Below are positions 1 to 7,462 of a DNA stretch of 17,391 nt, one piece after another. Position 1 is the first letter of the stretch. Every line of letters begins with the position of its first letter. The position numbers and the translations under genes are program-made. Location: contig CAMORT010000049.1 in the NCBI GenBank assembly GCA_946624065.1, positions 1 through 17,391 of the forward strand, given 5' to 3'. Source of the stretch: F23-D06 sp002392325 (lineage in GTDB: Bacteria; Bacteroidota; Bacteroidia; Bacteroidales; WCHB1-69). Below the pieces are notes generated by a model, which had not been told where the DNA came from, ran no database searches, and was given only the letters and a program-made list of their open reading frames with translations.

Positions 1-402
1 AGCTATGACGTGGCCCCCGATCCGATTCCGGACGATGACCCGCGCCACCCGAAGTATGATATCCGTTATCAGGGCATCAAGAGCCGTTCCGCACGCCCCG
101 GCACCGAGTCGCTGTCGGATGCCACCCGACGCATCATCCCCCTGTGGAACACCAGTATCGTGGAGAACCTCCACCAGTACAAACAGGTGATGATTGTGGC
201 ACACGGCAACAGTATCCGCGGTATCATAAAATTCATGAAAAACCTTTCAAATGAGGAAATTGTGAAGCTGAATATACCCACCGGAATCCCCTATTTGATG
301 GAGTTGGACGAGGATATGCAGATTCTGAAAGATGAGTATATTGGGGTGAGCGATGAGGAACTTCAAGCCATGCAGACCGTGGTAGCAAATCAGACAAAGT
401 AA
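1..402 (+). CDS. gpmA: 2,3-bisphosphoglycerate-dependent phosphoglycerate mutase, C-terminal part (5' end outside window)
   Basis: Interconverts 3-phosphoglycerate and 2-phosphoglycerate in cytosolic glycolysis and gluconeogenesis, through a phosphohistidine primed by 2,3-bisphosphoglycerate. The reading frame is open from base 1 (SYDVAPDP...), so the gene begins to the left, and about 133 C-terminal codons are present. The histidine-phosphatase signature AHGNSIRGI is visible, containing the second active-site histidine. It is followed by the family-typical NIPTGIPYLMELDED stretch. The first histidine (RHG motif) lies outside the window. The end of the coding region forms the left arm of a terminator. 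The next gene encodes a homologue of an enzyme acting on 2,3-bisphosphoglycerate, the cofactor of this mutase. The family call is firm; only the missing start limits it. Confidence 0.95.
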   Translation, partial: SYDVAPDPIPDDDPRHPKYDIRYQGIKSRSARPGTESLSDATRRIIPLWNTSIVENLHQYKQVMIVAHGNSIRGIIKFMKNLSNEEIVKLNIPTGIPYLMELDEDMQILKDEYIGVSDEELQAMQTVVANQTK

Positions 403-421
403 TTATTTTGTCTGATTTTTT
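388..421 (+). terminator. Rho-independent terminator of gpmA
   Basis: The 11-bp perfect stem AATCAGACAAA (388-398) / TTTGTCTGATT (407-417) has an 8-base loop and runs into six Ts (416-421). The left arm includes the last coding codons, and the stop codon (400-402) sits in the loop. It separates gpmA from the following gene. Confidence 0.85.
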
Positions 422-443
422 ATTACGGAAACAATATTTTTAC

Positions 444-451
444 TATATTTG
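444..451 (+). promoter_or_regulatory. Bacteroidetes -7 promoter element (TATATTTG)
   Basis: TATATTTG matches the Bacteroidetes consensus TAnnTTTG exactly. It lies just after the gpmA terminator and 59 bases before the ATG at 511. I see no good -33 TTTG at the usual distance. The leader that follows is A/T-rich, as expected for well-expressed genes of this phylum. It probably drives the COG2403-type gene. Confidence 0.65.
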
Positions 452-510
452 CGCCGCTTTTCAAAGAGAAACACACATAACATTTATTAATAACTTAAAA
501 AACGTTTATT

Positions 511-1935
511 ATGCCACAAAAAAAAGTTAGAAATGTCATCATCATTGGTGCTGCTGGAAGAGACTTCCACAATTTCAACACCTTCTTCCGCCACAACAAG
601 AACTACAATGTAGTGGCTTTCACGGCCGAGCAGATCCCTGGTATCGACGACCGTATGTACCCGAAGGAATTGGCCGGTGAGGATTTGTATCCGAAGGGAA
701 TTAAGATTTATCCCGAATCCATGCTGACCGAGTTGATCCAAAAGTTTGATGTTGACGACTGCGTTTTTGCATACAGCGACAAACCTTATTCATATGTAAT
801 GGGTGTGAGCGCTATCGTGAACGCCGCTGGCGCCAACTTCTGGCTGATGGGCCCGAAAGACACGATGATTCCTTCCAAGAAACCTGTTATCGCCGTTGGC
901 GCTACCCGTACAGGTTGCGGTAAGTCACAGACCTCCCGTAAAATCATCGAATACCTCGTTGGTATGGGCTTCAGAGTGGTTGCCGTGCGTCACCCTATGC
1001 CGTACGACCCCGATTTGAACAAACAAATCGTCCAACGCTTCGCTTGTGTTGATGACCTCAAGTATCAGAACTGCACCATCGAAGAGATGGAAGAGTATGA
1101 ACCGCACGTGGTGACCAAACGTAATGTCATCTACGCTGGTGTTGACTATGAGGCAATCCTCAAGGGTGGCAAGACCAAAGATCCTCAAACCGGCAAGTGG
1201 GTTGAGATGGCTGGTGCAGAGAAAGATCCTGACGGATGCGATATCGTACTGTGGGACGGTGGTAACAACGACTTCCCGTTCTACAAACCGGACCTCACCA
1301 TCGGCGTCGCTGACCCGTTGCGTCCGGGTGCAGAGGTGAGCTACTATCCTGGTGAAGTTGTCGCCCGTATGGCTGACGTTATCGTCATCAACAAGATCGA
1401 CTCCGCTTCCCTCGAAAACATCAACACCGTTCGCGCTAACCTCGCCAAGATTAACCCCAGCGCCAAACAAATTGACGCCGCTTCTATCTTGACAGTTGAC
1501 AAGCCGGAACTCCTCAAGGGCAAACGCGTCCTCGTGGTTGAAGATGGTCCGACCTTGACTCACGGTGAAATGAAGATTGGTGCCGGTACAGTGGCCGCTA
1601 TGAAATATGGCGCTTCTGAACTCGTTGATCCTCGTCCTTACACCGTTGGCGAGCTCACCACCACCTTCGAGCGTTACCCGAACATCGGTACCCTGCTTCC
1701 TGCTATGGGCTACGGCGCTCAACAGATGAAAGACCTTGAGAAGACCATCGCCAATACTCCTTGCGATGCCGTTGTAGTAGGTACTCCTATCGACCTGCCG
1801 CGCTTCATCAAGATCAAACAACCCGTTGTTAAGGTTGGTTATGAACTCCAAGAGATCGGCACCCCGACACTCAAGGAAGTTTTGGACGACTTCGTCGCAA
1901 AACACAACCTCAAACCGAGAAGAAAAAGAAAATAA
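511..1935 (+). CDS. Cyclic 2,3-diphosphoglycerate synthetase-like P-loop NTPase (COG2403 type)
   Basis: A 474-residue soluble protein. The N-terminal part starts with a Rossmann-like strand and glycine motif (IIIGAAGRDFHNF, about residues 10-22). A Walker A loop GATRTGCGKSQ follows at 130-140. A Walker B-like segment CDIVLWDGGNND is at 243-254. An NKID motif at 294-297 resembles the GTPase base-recognition motif. The family includes archaeal cyclic 2,3-diphosphoglycerate synthetase, which closes 2,3-bisphosphoglycerate to its cyclic anhydride using ATP, and many bacterial members called simply GTPases. The role in this organism is unproven. A lysine-rich stretch near residues 219-235 may be a local insertion. 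Codon use is rich in GGT, CGT and AAC, suggesting strong expression. It is monocistronic, with its own promoter and terminator. Family confidence is high; substrate confidence is modest. Confidence 0.85.
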   Translation: MPQKKVRNVIIIGAAGRDFHNFNTFFRHNKNYNVVAFTAEQIPGIDDRMYPKELAGEDLYPKGIKIYPESMLTELIQKFDVDDCVFAYSDKPYSYVMGVSAIVNAAGANFWLMGPKDTMIPSKKPVIAVGATRTGCGKSQTSRKIIEYLVGMGFRVVAVRHPMPYDPDLNKQIVQRFACVDDLKYQNCTIEEMEEYEPHVVTKRNVIYAGVDYEAILKGGKTKDPQTGKWVEMAGAEKDPDGCDIVLWDGGNNDFPFYKPDLTIGVADPLRPGAEVSYYPGEVVARMADVIVINKIDSASLENINTVRANLAKINPSAKQIDAASILTVDKPELLKGKRVLVVEDGPTLTHGEMKIGAGTVAAMKYGASELVDPRPYTVGELTTTFERYPNIGTLLPAMGYGAQQMKDLEKTIANTPCDAVVVGTPIDLPRFIKIKQPVVKVGYELQEIGTPTLKEVLDDFVAKHNLKPRRKRK

Positions 1936-1960
1936 TTTTTCTCACATATGATTTTTTTGA

Positions 1961-1999
1961 GAGGATGACGGATTTCGTCATCCTCTTTTTATTTTTTTT
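1961..1999 (+). terminator. Strong Rho-independent terminator
   Basis: The 10-bp perfect stem GAGGATGACG (1961-1970) / CGTCATCCTC (1976-1985) has a 5-base loop and is followed by T5-A-T8. It ends the COG2403-type gene. The next promoter motif begins two bases after the T-tract. Confidence 0.95.
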
Positions 2000-2000
2000 G

Positions 2001-2008
2001 TATTTTTG
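2001..2008 (+). promoter_or_regulatory. Bacteroidetes -7 promoter element (TATTTTTG)
   Basis: TATTTTTG matches TAnnTTTG and sits 20 bases before the ATG at 2029, so the predicted leader is very short. The -33 region would fall inside the preceding terminator hairpin, and no TTTG is visible there. Confidence 0.6.
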
Positions 2009-2028
2009 CAAAATAAAATTTGTAAGAA

Positions 2029-2736
2029 ATGAAAAAACTGTTTGTCATATTATTTGCCTTGATGGCGGTGTCAGCATCCGCACAATCCGTGCAACTTTAT
2101 GTGGATGGCCAACCTCTCGACCCTGAAGCCACAGTTGATCTCCCGGTCACTGTCGGCGACACGGCTGAACTCTATGTGGAGTACGCGAATATTAGTCCGA
2201 AAAACCTTTGGCTCCGAGTCAAACGGGAGGATGTGCAATTCGTGGACGGCGATGTTATCGAATTCTGTGTGGGCGGCTCTTGCAATGCCTACACATCCGT
2301 TGACTTTGAACTGCTTGCCGGCGAAACTGTTCACATCAGCGACACTTTAAAAGTCTTGCATATCACATATGTCTCAAACAGTGAGGGATCTTCGCGGGTT
2401 AAGTTTTCCTTTGTCAACGACGACACCCAAGTGACTGAAGGGTGTTTCTACCTGCACACATCCACTCCGAATGGGGTTCCGAGCATAACTTCCCGTTCCG
2501 TAGTGTCCGCATACCCCAATCCGGCTACCACTTCCGTAAACATCAGTTATCGCACTGAAGATCCGGATGCTGTTCTGGTTGTCCGCAACCTCTTAGGAAC
2601 CGAACTGTATCGTCAGCCGGTGTCCGGAAAAGGAATTGCCAATGTGTCCCTCGCCGATTTCCCCGCTGGCGTGTATGTGTACGGCGTTATGGAAAAGGGT
2701 AGGACCACCTCCTTCAAAAAACTGATTGTGAAATAA
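2029..2736 (+). CDS. Small secreted protein with type IX secretion (T9SS) C-terminal sorting domain
   Basis: A 235-residue exported protein. A Sec signal peptide (MKKLFVILFALMAVSASA, residues 1-18) is followed by a beta-rich domain of about 130 residues with cysteines at 80, 85 and 139. A serine-rich linker follows. The last 75 residues form a T9SS type A sorting domain: AYPNPATTSVNISY at about 161-174, a glycine-rich turn with PAGVYVYGVMEKG at 212-224, and a terminal KKLIVK. The sorting domain takes the folded protein across the outer membrane for release or surface attachment and is normally cleaved. I do not recognise the N-terminal domain. The CxxxxC pair and a later cysteine suggest a disulfide-stabilised fold. 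It may be co-transcribed with the membrane-protein gene 8 bases downstream. Confidence 0.85.
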   Translation: MKKLFVILFALMAVSASAQSVQLYVDGQPLDPEATVDLPVTVGDTAELYVEYANISPKNLWLRVKREDVQFVDGDVIEFCVGGSCNAYTSVDFELLAGETVHISDTLKVLHITYVSNSEGSSRVKFSFVNDDTQVTEGCFYLHTSTPNGVPSITSRSVVSAYPNPATTSVNISYRTEDPDAVLVVRNLLGTELYRQPVSGKGIANVSLADFPAGVYVYGVMEKGRTTSFKKLIVK

Positions 2737-2744
2737 GGACTGCG

Positions 2745-3440
2745 TTGCCTCCACTGTTTTCCCACCATGCTCTCGCTGTATCCGGCTTCTGCTCGGATTC
2801 TGTCGCCAAACCCAACAGTTGGGCGGTGATTGTGTTGTGCGTGCTGCTTTTTTTCCTGACCATTTCCGTGGTCCTGTTCCGGCGAAGACTCTCCTATGTT
2901 TTCAAGTCGCTCTATTCACAACGATTCTATTCCCTGCTGCTGCGCGAAAGCAAAGTGCTGGAGGATATGATGTTCCCCGTTGTCCTCTTGTATGATTTGC
3001 TGACCGTTTCGCTCGGCACACTCATGATTGTGGAGCACTTCTATGCCCATTTGGTGCAGAAAACAACCTACTTTGGCATGTTCGGCATCATCTTCGCCAT
3101 TATGCTGGCGCTGTATTTCCTCACATTCACCGCGAATATCGTCTATACCGGACTTTTTGAACATCAGAAAGAACGCTACAGCTTGAATCTGTATAAGTTC
3201 ATCTTTCTGACCAATGTGGCGATAGTGTTGTTCCCCTTCCTGGTCGCCTATCAGGCAACGGGCTATTTTGTTGTGCTATACGCCTTTATTCCAGTATTCT
3301 TGGCGCTTTTGGGGCTCTTTTTGTACCGAATAATGAAAATAAATCCTCGAAATATAAATTTGTTTCAATTTTTTCTCTATTTTTGCACCCTCGAAGTTTT
3401 ACCATACCTGTTATTGGTAAAATTATTGACAAAATTTTGA
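2745..3440 (+). CDS. DUF4271 family integral membrane protein
   Basis: A protein of about 231 residues with six predicted membrane helices, near residues 27-46, 76-98, 108-135, 150-168, 172-194 and 205-227. The segment FKSLYSQRFYSLLLRES (about 53-69), just after the first helix, has the pattern seen in DUF4271 proteins of Bacteroidetes. Their function is unknown. No ATG lies in a usable position. TTG at 2745 is chosen because the frame is blocked by a stop at 2700-2702 and PPLFSHHAL looks like a genuine family N-terminus. GTG at 2826 is the fallback, but it would cut into helix 1. The gene precedes hemD, and its 3' end contains a promoter motif for hemD. Confidence 0.75.
   Translation: MPPLFSHHALAVSGFCSDSVAKPNSWAVIVLCVLLFFLTISVVLFRRRLSYVFKSLYSQRFYSLLLRESKVLEDMMFPVVLLYDLLTVSLGTLMIVEHFYAHLVQKTTYFGMFGIIFAIMLALYFLTFTANIVYTGLFEHQKERYSLNLYKFIFLTNVAIVLFPFLVAYQATGYFVVLYAFIPVFLALLGLFLYRIMKINPRNINLFQFFLYFCTLEVLPYLLLVKLLTKF
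3378..3385 (+). promoter_or_regulatory. Bacteroidetes -7 promoter element inside the DUF4271 gene (TATTTTTG)
   Basis: TATTTTTG matches TAnnTTTG and lies within the last 63 bases of the upstream coding region. A TTTG occurs at 3359-3362, but its 15-base spacing is shorter than usual. It would start a hemD-rnpA-yidD transcript with a leader of about 100 bases. That leader contains (TTAG)3 at 3445-3456 and a weak AGAC/GTCT hairpin at 3459-3471. Confidence 0.5.
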
Positions 3441-3488
3441 AAATTAGTTAGTTAGAAAGACTTTAGGTCTGATAGAAAAAGGTGTGAA

Positions 3489-4253
3489 ATGAAAATTAAA
3501 AACATACTTATCTCCCAAAATGCTCCGGCCGATTTTGAGAAATCACCCTATGCTGACTTGAAACGCAAGTATAGCATCAATATCGATTTTTATAAATTTT
3601 TCAAGATTGAAAGTGTTACGGCCATAGAGTTCAGACACTCAAAGATCAACATTCTGGACCACCCGGCGGTGGTTTTCACCAGCAAGAACACGATCGACCA
3701 TTTCTTTGAGTTGTGCAAGGATATGCGCTTGGAGATACCGGAGACCATGAAATATTTCTGCTCCACCGAGGCCGTGGCCAACTATCTTCAAAAGTACATC
3801 CAATACCGCAAGCGTAAGATCTTCGCCGCCAAGGACAGCAACCTTTCCAGTCTCAATGACCTTTTGTACAAAAACCGTGATTTGAAAATGCTGGTTCCGT
3901 GCGGCCCTGATGGCGCTTCCGCCCAGATGCTGGAGTTCATGGACGCTAAGGGCATTCAGTATGATCAGGCGCATGTGTTCACCACATCACCCGCTAACCT
4001 GGTGGATGATATCGATATCAAAAAGTACGATATGATCGTGATGTTCAGTCCGAACGGAGTGAAGTCATTGCAGGCCAACTTCCCTGATTTCCAACAAGGT
4101 GAGGTGGCGTTTGCCGCTCTTGGATCTGCTGTGACCACCGCTTTGGAGAATGCAGGATGGAAGGCCCAGGTGATTGCGCCCACTAAGGACTATCCCTCCA
4201 TTACCGATGCGTTGGATGCCTTCCTGAAAGAATATGCCACCCGTAGAAGATAG
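3489..4253 (+). CDS. hemD: Uroporphyrinogen-III synthase
   Basis: Cyclises hydroxymethylbilane to uroporphyrinogen III with inversion of ring D, in cytosolic heme, siroheme and cobalamin precursor synthesis. The 254-residue length fits the family. The sequence has the two-lobed HemD pattern. The first lobe contains VVFTSKNTIDHFF (about 61-73), and the second contains MIVMFSPNGVKSLQANF (about 181-197). A conserved C-terminal run follows, with FAALGSAVTTALENAGW and then PSITDALDAF. HemD proteins diverge strongly in sequence, so the call rests on these blocks and on length. The 3' end overlaps rnpA by 20 bases, suggesting translational coupling. No other heme gene is in the window. Confidence 0.9.
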   Translation: MKIKNILISQNAPADFEKSPYADLKRKYSINIDFYKFFKIESVTAIEFRHSKINILDHPAVVFTSKNTIDHFFELCKDMRLEIPETMKYFCSTEAVANYLQKYIQYRKRKIFAAKDSNLSSLNDLLYKNRDLKMLVPCGPDGASAQMLEFMDAKGIQYDQAHVFTTSPANLVDDIDIKKYDMIVMFSPNGVKSLQANFPDFQQGEVAFAALGSAVTTALENAGWKAQVIAPTKDYPSITDALDAFLKEYATRRR

Positions 4254-4629
4254 TGCCGCTTTCCCGAGTTTAGAACACCTTAAATCAGCCCTCCAGATCA
4301 AACGCGTGATGGAGGATGACCATACTTTGTTCGCTTTCCCCATAAAGTGCTTCTACCGTTTTGTCCCTAAAGACACCCCGGCAGACCTGCAACTGGCTGT
4401 TATGGTGCCCAAGAAGCGCTTTCACCATGCGGTTGACAGGAACCGCATAAAACGGCTGATGCGGGAGTGCTACCGCCTGAACAAATCCTCCCTGGTGCTG
4501 CCTCCGGAACAGAGTTGCCAGATGTGCTGGCTCTTTGTCGCCCATGAGATGCCCACCTTCGGGATTGTCGAAAAGGCCGTGGTTTCCATTTTCCAGAATT
4601 TGTCTTCCACAACAGAAAAACAGGTCTAG
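4234..4629 (+). CDS. rnpA: Ribonuclease P protein component
   Basis: Protein subunit of RNase P. It binds the RNA subunit and the 5' leader of pre-tRNAs. It has 131 residues, slightly longer than many homologues. The family signature is clear: KKRFHHAVDRNRIKRLMRE, at about residues 54-72, holds the RNR motif. The N-terminal FPSLEHLKS matches the usual start of the fold, which supports the ATG at 4234 inside hemD over a later start. The stop codon overlaps the GTG start of yidD by one base (TAGTG). In many bacteria rnpA follows rpmH near dnaA; here it follows hemD. Confidence 0.95.
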   Translation: MPPVEDSAAFPSLEHLKSALQIKRVMEDDHTLFAFPIKCFYRFVPKDTPADLQLAVMVPKKRFHHAVDRNRIKRLMRECYRLNKSSLVLPPEQSCQMCWLFVAHEMPTFGIVEKAVVSIFQNLSSTTEKQV

Positions 4630-4871
4630 TGAAAACGCTCTTCCGATATATTTCCAAATCCATCGCTGCTGTCATGATCGGTTTCATCAAACTGTATCAG
4701 TGGACATTGTCTCCGCTCATCGGACGCTCCTGCCGCTATACGCCCACCTGCTCCAATTACGGCATTGAGGCCATTCGCAAGCATGGCCCGTTCAAAGGCG
4801 GCTGGCTGACTCTCAAGCGCGTGCTTTCCTGCAATCCATGGGGTGGCAGTGGCTATGATCCGGTGCCGTAA
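4629..4871 (+). CDS. yidD: Membrane protein insertion efficiency factor YidD
   Basis: An 80-residue inner-membrane-associated protein that helps YidC-dependent insertion of membrane proteins. The whole family signature is present: SPLIGRSCRYTPTCSNYG (about 28-45), AIRKHGPFKGGW, then RVLSCNPWGGSGYDPVP at the C-terminus, with the three conserved cysteines. The amphipathic N-terminus (about 1-27) would sit on the membrane. The GTG at 4629 overlaps the rnpA stop, which makes it the likely start; the ATG at 4674 is the alternative. I see no clear terminator after it. Confidence 0.95.
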   Translation: MKTLFRYISKSIAAVMIGFIKLYQWTLSPLIGRSCRYTPTCSNYGIEAIRKHGPFKGGWLTLKRVLSCNPWGGSGYDPVP

Positions 4872-4911
4872 AAAAAATCCTAGCCCCAACCGATACATTA
4901 ATTATATATAT

Positions 4912-4919
4912 TATATTTG
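4912..4919 (+). promoter_or_regulatory. Bacteroidetes -7 promoter element (TATATTTG)
   Basis: TATATTTG matches TAnnTTTG and is embedded in a very AT-rich stretch (4894-4919). It lies 61 bases before the pheT ATG. No -33 TTTG is seen. It probably starts a transcript covering pheT and the genes closely following it. Confidence 0.65.
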
Positions 4920-4980
4920 CAACTTTGAAAAAAGTTGTGTTGATTTTTTGTATATAATTAATAATAAATAACTTACATCT

Positions 4981-7449
4981 ATGAAAATCTCTTATAAGTG
5001 GTTGAAAGATCTGATGACTTTTGATGTTTCCGCCGATGAAGTCAGCCGTTACCTAACCAATTGCGGTCTTGAAGTGGAGGGGATGGAGACGGTTGAGTCG
5101 GTTCGCGGTGGGCTGAAAGGGCTCGTGATTGGTGAAGTGCTCACATGTGAACCGCACCCCAACTCCGACCATTTGCATGTCACTACCGTGAATGTGGGCG
5201 GTGAGGAGCCGTTGCACATCGTCTGTGGCGCCGCCAATGTGGCCGCTGGCCAGAAAGTGGTGGTGGCAACCATCGGCACGGTGCTCTATAGTGGTGACGA
5301 ATCTTTCACAATCAAGAAGTCCAAACTTCGTGGCGAGCCCTCCGAAGGTATGATTTGTGCGGAGGATGAGATCGGCCTCGGCTCTTCCCATGACGGTATT
5401 ATGGTGCTGGACGAGAATGCCGTGCCCGGAACGCCGGCCTCCGAGTATTTCCATCTGGAGTCGGATGTCGTTTTTGAGATCGGGCTGACACCGAACCGTT
5501 GCGACGCCATCTGCCATGCGGGTGTGGCCCGCGACCTCTACGCCGCCTTGCTGCAGGATGGCCGCGCTTGCTCACCGCTGATTCTGCCGAATGTGCCGGA
5601 AGTGAAACCCATCGCAAATGTGAAGTTCAGAATAGATGTAAGTGTGGAGAATACAAAAGATTGCCCGCGGTATTCAGGACTCCTGTTTGATAATGTCAAA
5701 GTGGCCGAATCGCCCGAATGGCTGCAAACCAAACTGAAATCCGTTGGCATCCGCCCGATTAACAATGTGGTGGACATCACCCAATTCATCATGCTGGAAC
5801 TTGGCCAGCCCATGCACGCTTTTGACGCGGACATGATCACGGGCAATAAGGTGATTGTCAAGAATTTGCCGGAAGGCACACCGTTTGTGACCCTGGATGG
5901 TAACGAGGTGAAACTCAGCGAGCATGACCTGATGATCTGCAATGCCGAAGAAGGCATGTGCATCGCTGGCGTTTACGGCGGCCTCAAGTCCGGAATCACT
6001 GATAATACCACTCGCCTGTTCCTGGAAAGCGCCTATTTCAATCCGGTTTCCATCCGCAAGACGGCAAAACGCCATGGGCTCAAGACCGATGCCTCCTTCC
6101 GCTATGAGCGCGGTTGTGACCCCAGCATCACGGTGTATGCGCTGAAACGCGCCGCTGTCCTTATTCAGGAACTCACGGGCGCTTCCATCATCTCTGAATT
6201 GGTGGACATTTATCCTTACAAGATTGAACCCGCCCAGATCACACTGAAATATGACCAGGTCAACAAGGTGGCCGGCAAGGTGATTGACAAGCAGACCATC
6301 TCCCGCATTCTCTCCATGCTCGGTATGGAGGTGCAGAGCTCCGGCGATGAGCAACTGCTGGTCAGAGTGCCCCTCAGCAAAGCGGATGTCACCCGCCCGA
6401 TTGACTTGATTGAGGAAATTCTCCGTATTTACGGCTATAACAATATTGAGATTCCCGACACGCTGTTCTACAAGATGCCGACGCCCAATGAGGACAATCT
6501 GGCATATCAGTATCAGATGACCATCTCCTCCTATCTTGCCGACAACGGTTTCTTCGAGGTGATGAACAACTCGCTGACAAAAGCGGAGTATGCTGAGAAG
6601 TTTGATTTTATTGATGAAAAGGGTTCTGTAAAACTGCTGAACCCCCTGAGCAACGAACTCAGCGTGATGCGTCAGACTTTGTTGTGCGGCGGTCTTGAGA
6701 ATGTTGCCCGCAATGTGAACAATAAGAACTCGAACCTTCGTTTGTTTGAATTCGGAAAGACTTATCATTTCAACCCTGAAACGCAACAAGGCGATGATGT
6801 GACGCTCCGTTATCAGGAGAAGGACGAGTTTGTGATGTTTGTCACGGGTAAGGAGTGTGAGGATTCATGGAACTACAAAGCCAAGGACTTGGATCTTTTC
6901 TATCTGAAGAATATGGTGGAGAATGTGCTTGTGAAGATCAACTTCCCCATCAGCCAACTCACCCTCACGATGGAAGACCCTGCCCGCATGTTCTCCGACC
7001 ACATCACCTATTGTTTTGGCAAGGATGTGGTGGTGTCAATGGGACAAATTAACCAAGGCGTACTTAAGAGTTTTGATTTGAAGAAACCCGTCTATTATGC
7101 CGAGTTCAACCTTGACACGGTGCGTCGTGTGGTGGAACAGCAGGCGGTGAAGTACAAACCCATTGCCACATACCCCGCTGTGAAACGCGACTTGGCGCTG
7201 GTGGTGGATAAGTCGGTGACATACGACACATTGGAGAAGATTGGTTTTAAATTCGCCTCCAAGTTGGTGAAACAGATCTCCTTGTTCGATGTGTACGAAG
7301 GCGATAAGATTGAGCAAGGCAAGAAATCGTATGCGCTGAACTTCGTGTTGCAGAGTCCCGACAAGACGCTGACCGACGAGGAAATCAACAAGGTGATGAA
7401 CAAGCTGATTGCCGCCTACGAGCGTGAGGTTGGTGCAAAACTCCGCTAA
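4981..7449 (+). CDS. pheT: Phenylalanine--tRNA ligase beta subunit
   Basis: Large subunit of the alpha2-beta2 enzyme that charges tRNA-Phe. It carries tRNA-binding and editing domains; catalysis is in the alpha subunit. The 822-residue length fits the family. In order: an N-terminal segment MKISYKWLKDLM; an OB-fold tRNA-binding domain (about 42-155, with PHPNSDHLHVTTVNVG); a B3/B4 editing domain (about 215-390, with NNVVDITQFIMLELGQPMHAFD); a B5 domain (about 405-480); a catalytic-like core; and a C-terminal FDX-ACB anticodon-binding domain (about 725-822, with YPAVKRDLALVVD). The pheS gene is not adjacent. The next gene starts 13 bases after the stop, so the two are probably co-transcribed. 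Confidence 0.97.
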   Translation: MKISYKWLKDLMTFDVSADEVSRYLTNCGLEVEGMETVESVRGGLKGLVIGEVLTCEPHPNSDHLHVTTVNVGGEEPLHIVCGAANVAAGQKVVVATIGTVLYSGDESFTIKKSKLRGEPSEGMICAEDEIGLGSSHDGIMVLDENAVPGTPASEYFHLESDVVFEIGLTPNRCDAICHAGVARDLYAALLQDGRACSPLILPNVPEVKPIANVKFRIDVSVENTKDCPRYSGLLFDNVKVAESPEWLQTKLKSVGIRPINNVVDITQFIMLELGQPMHAFDADMITGNKVIVKNLPEGTPFVTLDGNEVKLSEHDLMICNAEEGMCIAGVYGGLKSGITDNTTRLFLESAYFNPVSIRKTAKRHGLKTDASFRYERGCDPSITVYALKRAAVLIQELTGASIISELVDIYPYKIEPAQITLKYDQVNKVAGKVIDKQTISRILSMLGMEVQSSGDEQLLVRVPLSKADVTRPIDLIEEILRIYGYNNIEIPDTLFYKMPTPNEDNLAYQYQMTISSYLADNGFFEVMNNSLTKAEYAEKFDFIDEKGSVKLLNPLSNELSVMRQTLLCGGLENVARNVNNKNSNLRLFEFGKTYHFNPETQQGDDVTLRYQEKDEFVMFVTGKECEDSWNYKAKDLDLFYLKNMVENVLVKINFPISQLTLTMEDPARMFSDHITYCFGKDVVVSMGQINQGVLKSFDLKKPVYYAEFNLDTVRRVVEQQAVKYKPIATYPAVKRDLALVVDKSVTYDTLEKIGFKFASKLVKQISLFDVYEGDKIEQGKKSYALNFVLQSPDKTLTDEEINKVMNKLIAAYEREVGAKLR

Positions 7450-7462
7450 TTTTTTTTGAAAA

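Noticed and set aside
925..1905. Long minus-strand open frame (326 codons) opposite the COG2403-type gene
   Set aside because: It lies entirely antisense to a well-supported gene. Its translation has no recognisable domain, and the frame is explained by the codon bias of the sense gene.
3445..3471. (TTAG)3 and a 4-bp AGAC/GTCT hairpin in the hemD leader
   Set aside because: It is too short and AT-rich to separate from chance, and it matches no known riboswitch or operator.
4920..4937. CAACTT/AAGTTG hairpin before pheT, considered as a leader attenuator
   Set aside because: The 6-bp stem straddles the transcription start predicted from the TATATTTG at 4912-4919, so its left arm would not be transcribed. 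No leader peptide with phenylalanine codons is visible.
5674..6789. Long minus-strand open frame (371 codons) opposite pheT
   Set aside because: It is antisense to a conserved synthetase gene with clear domains. The composition (many His, Val, Leu) is typical of a shadow frame, and there is no promoter or start context.
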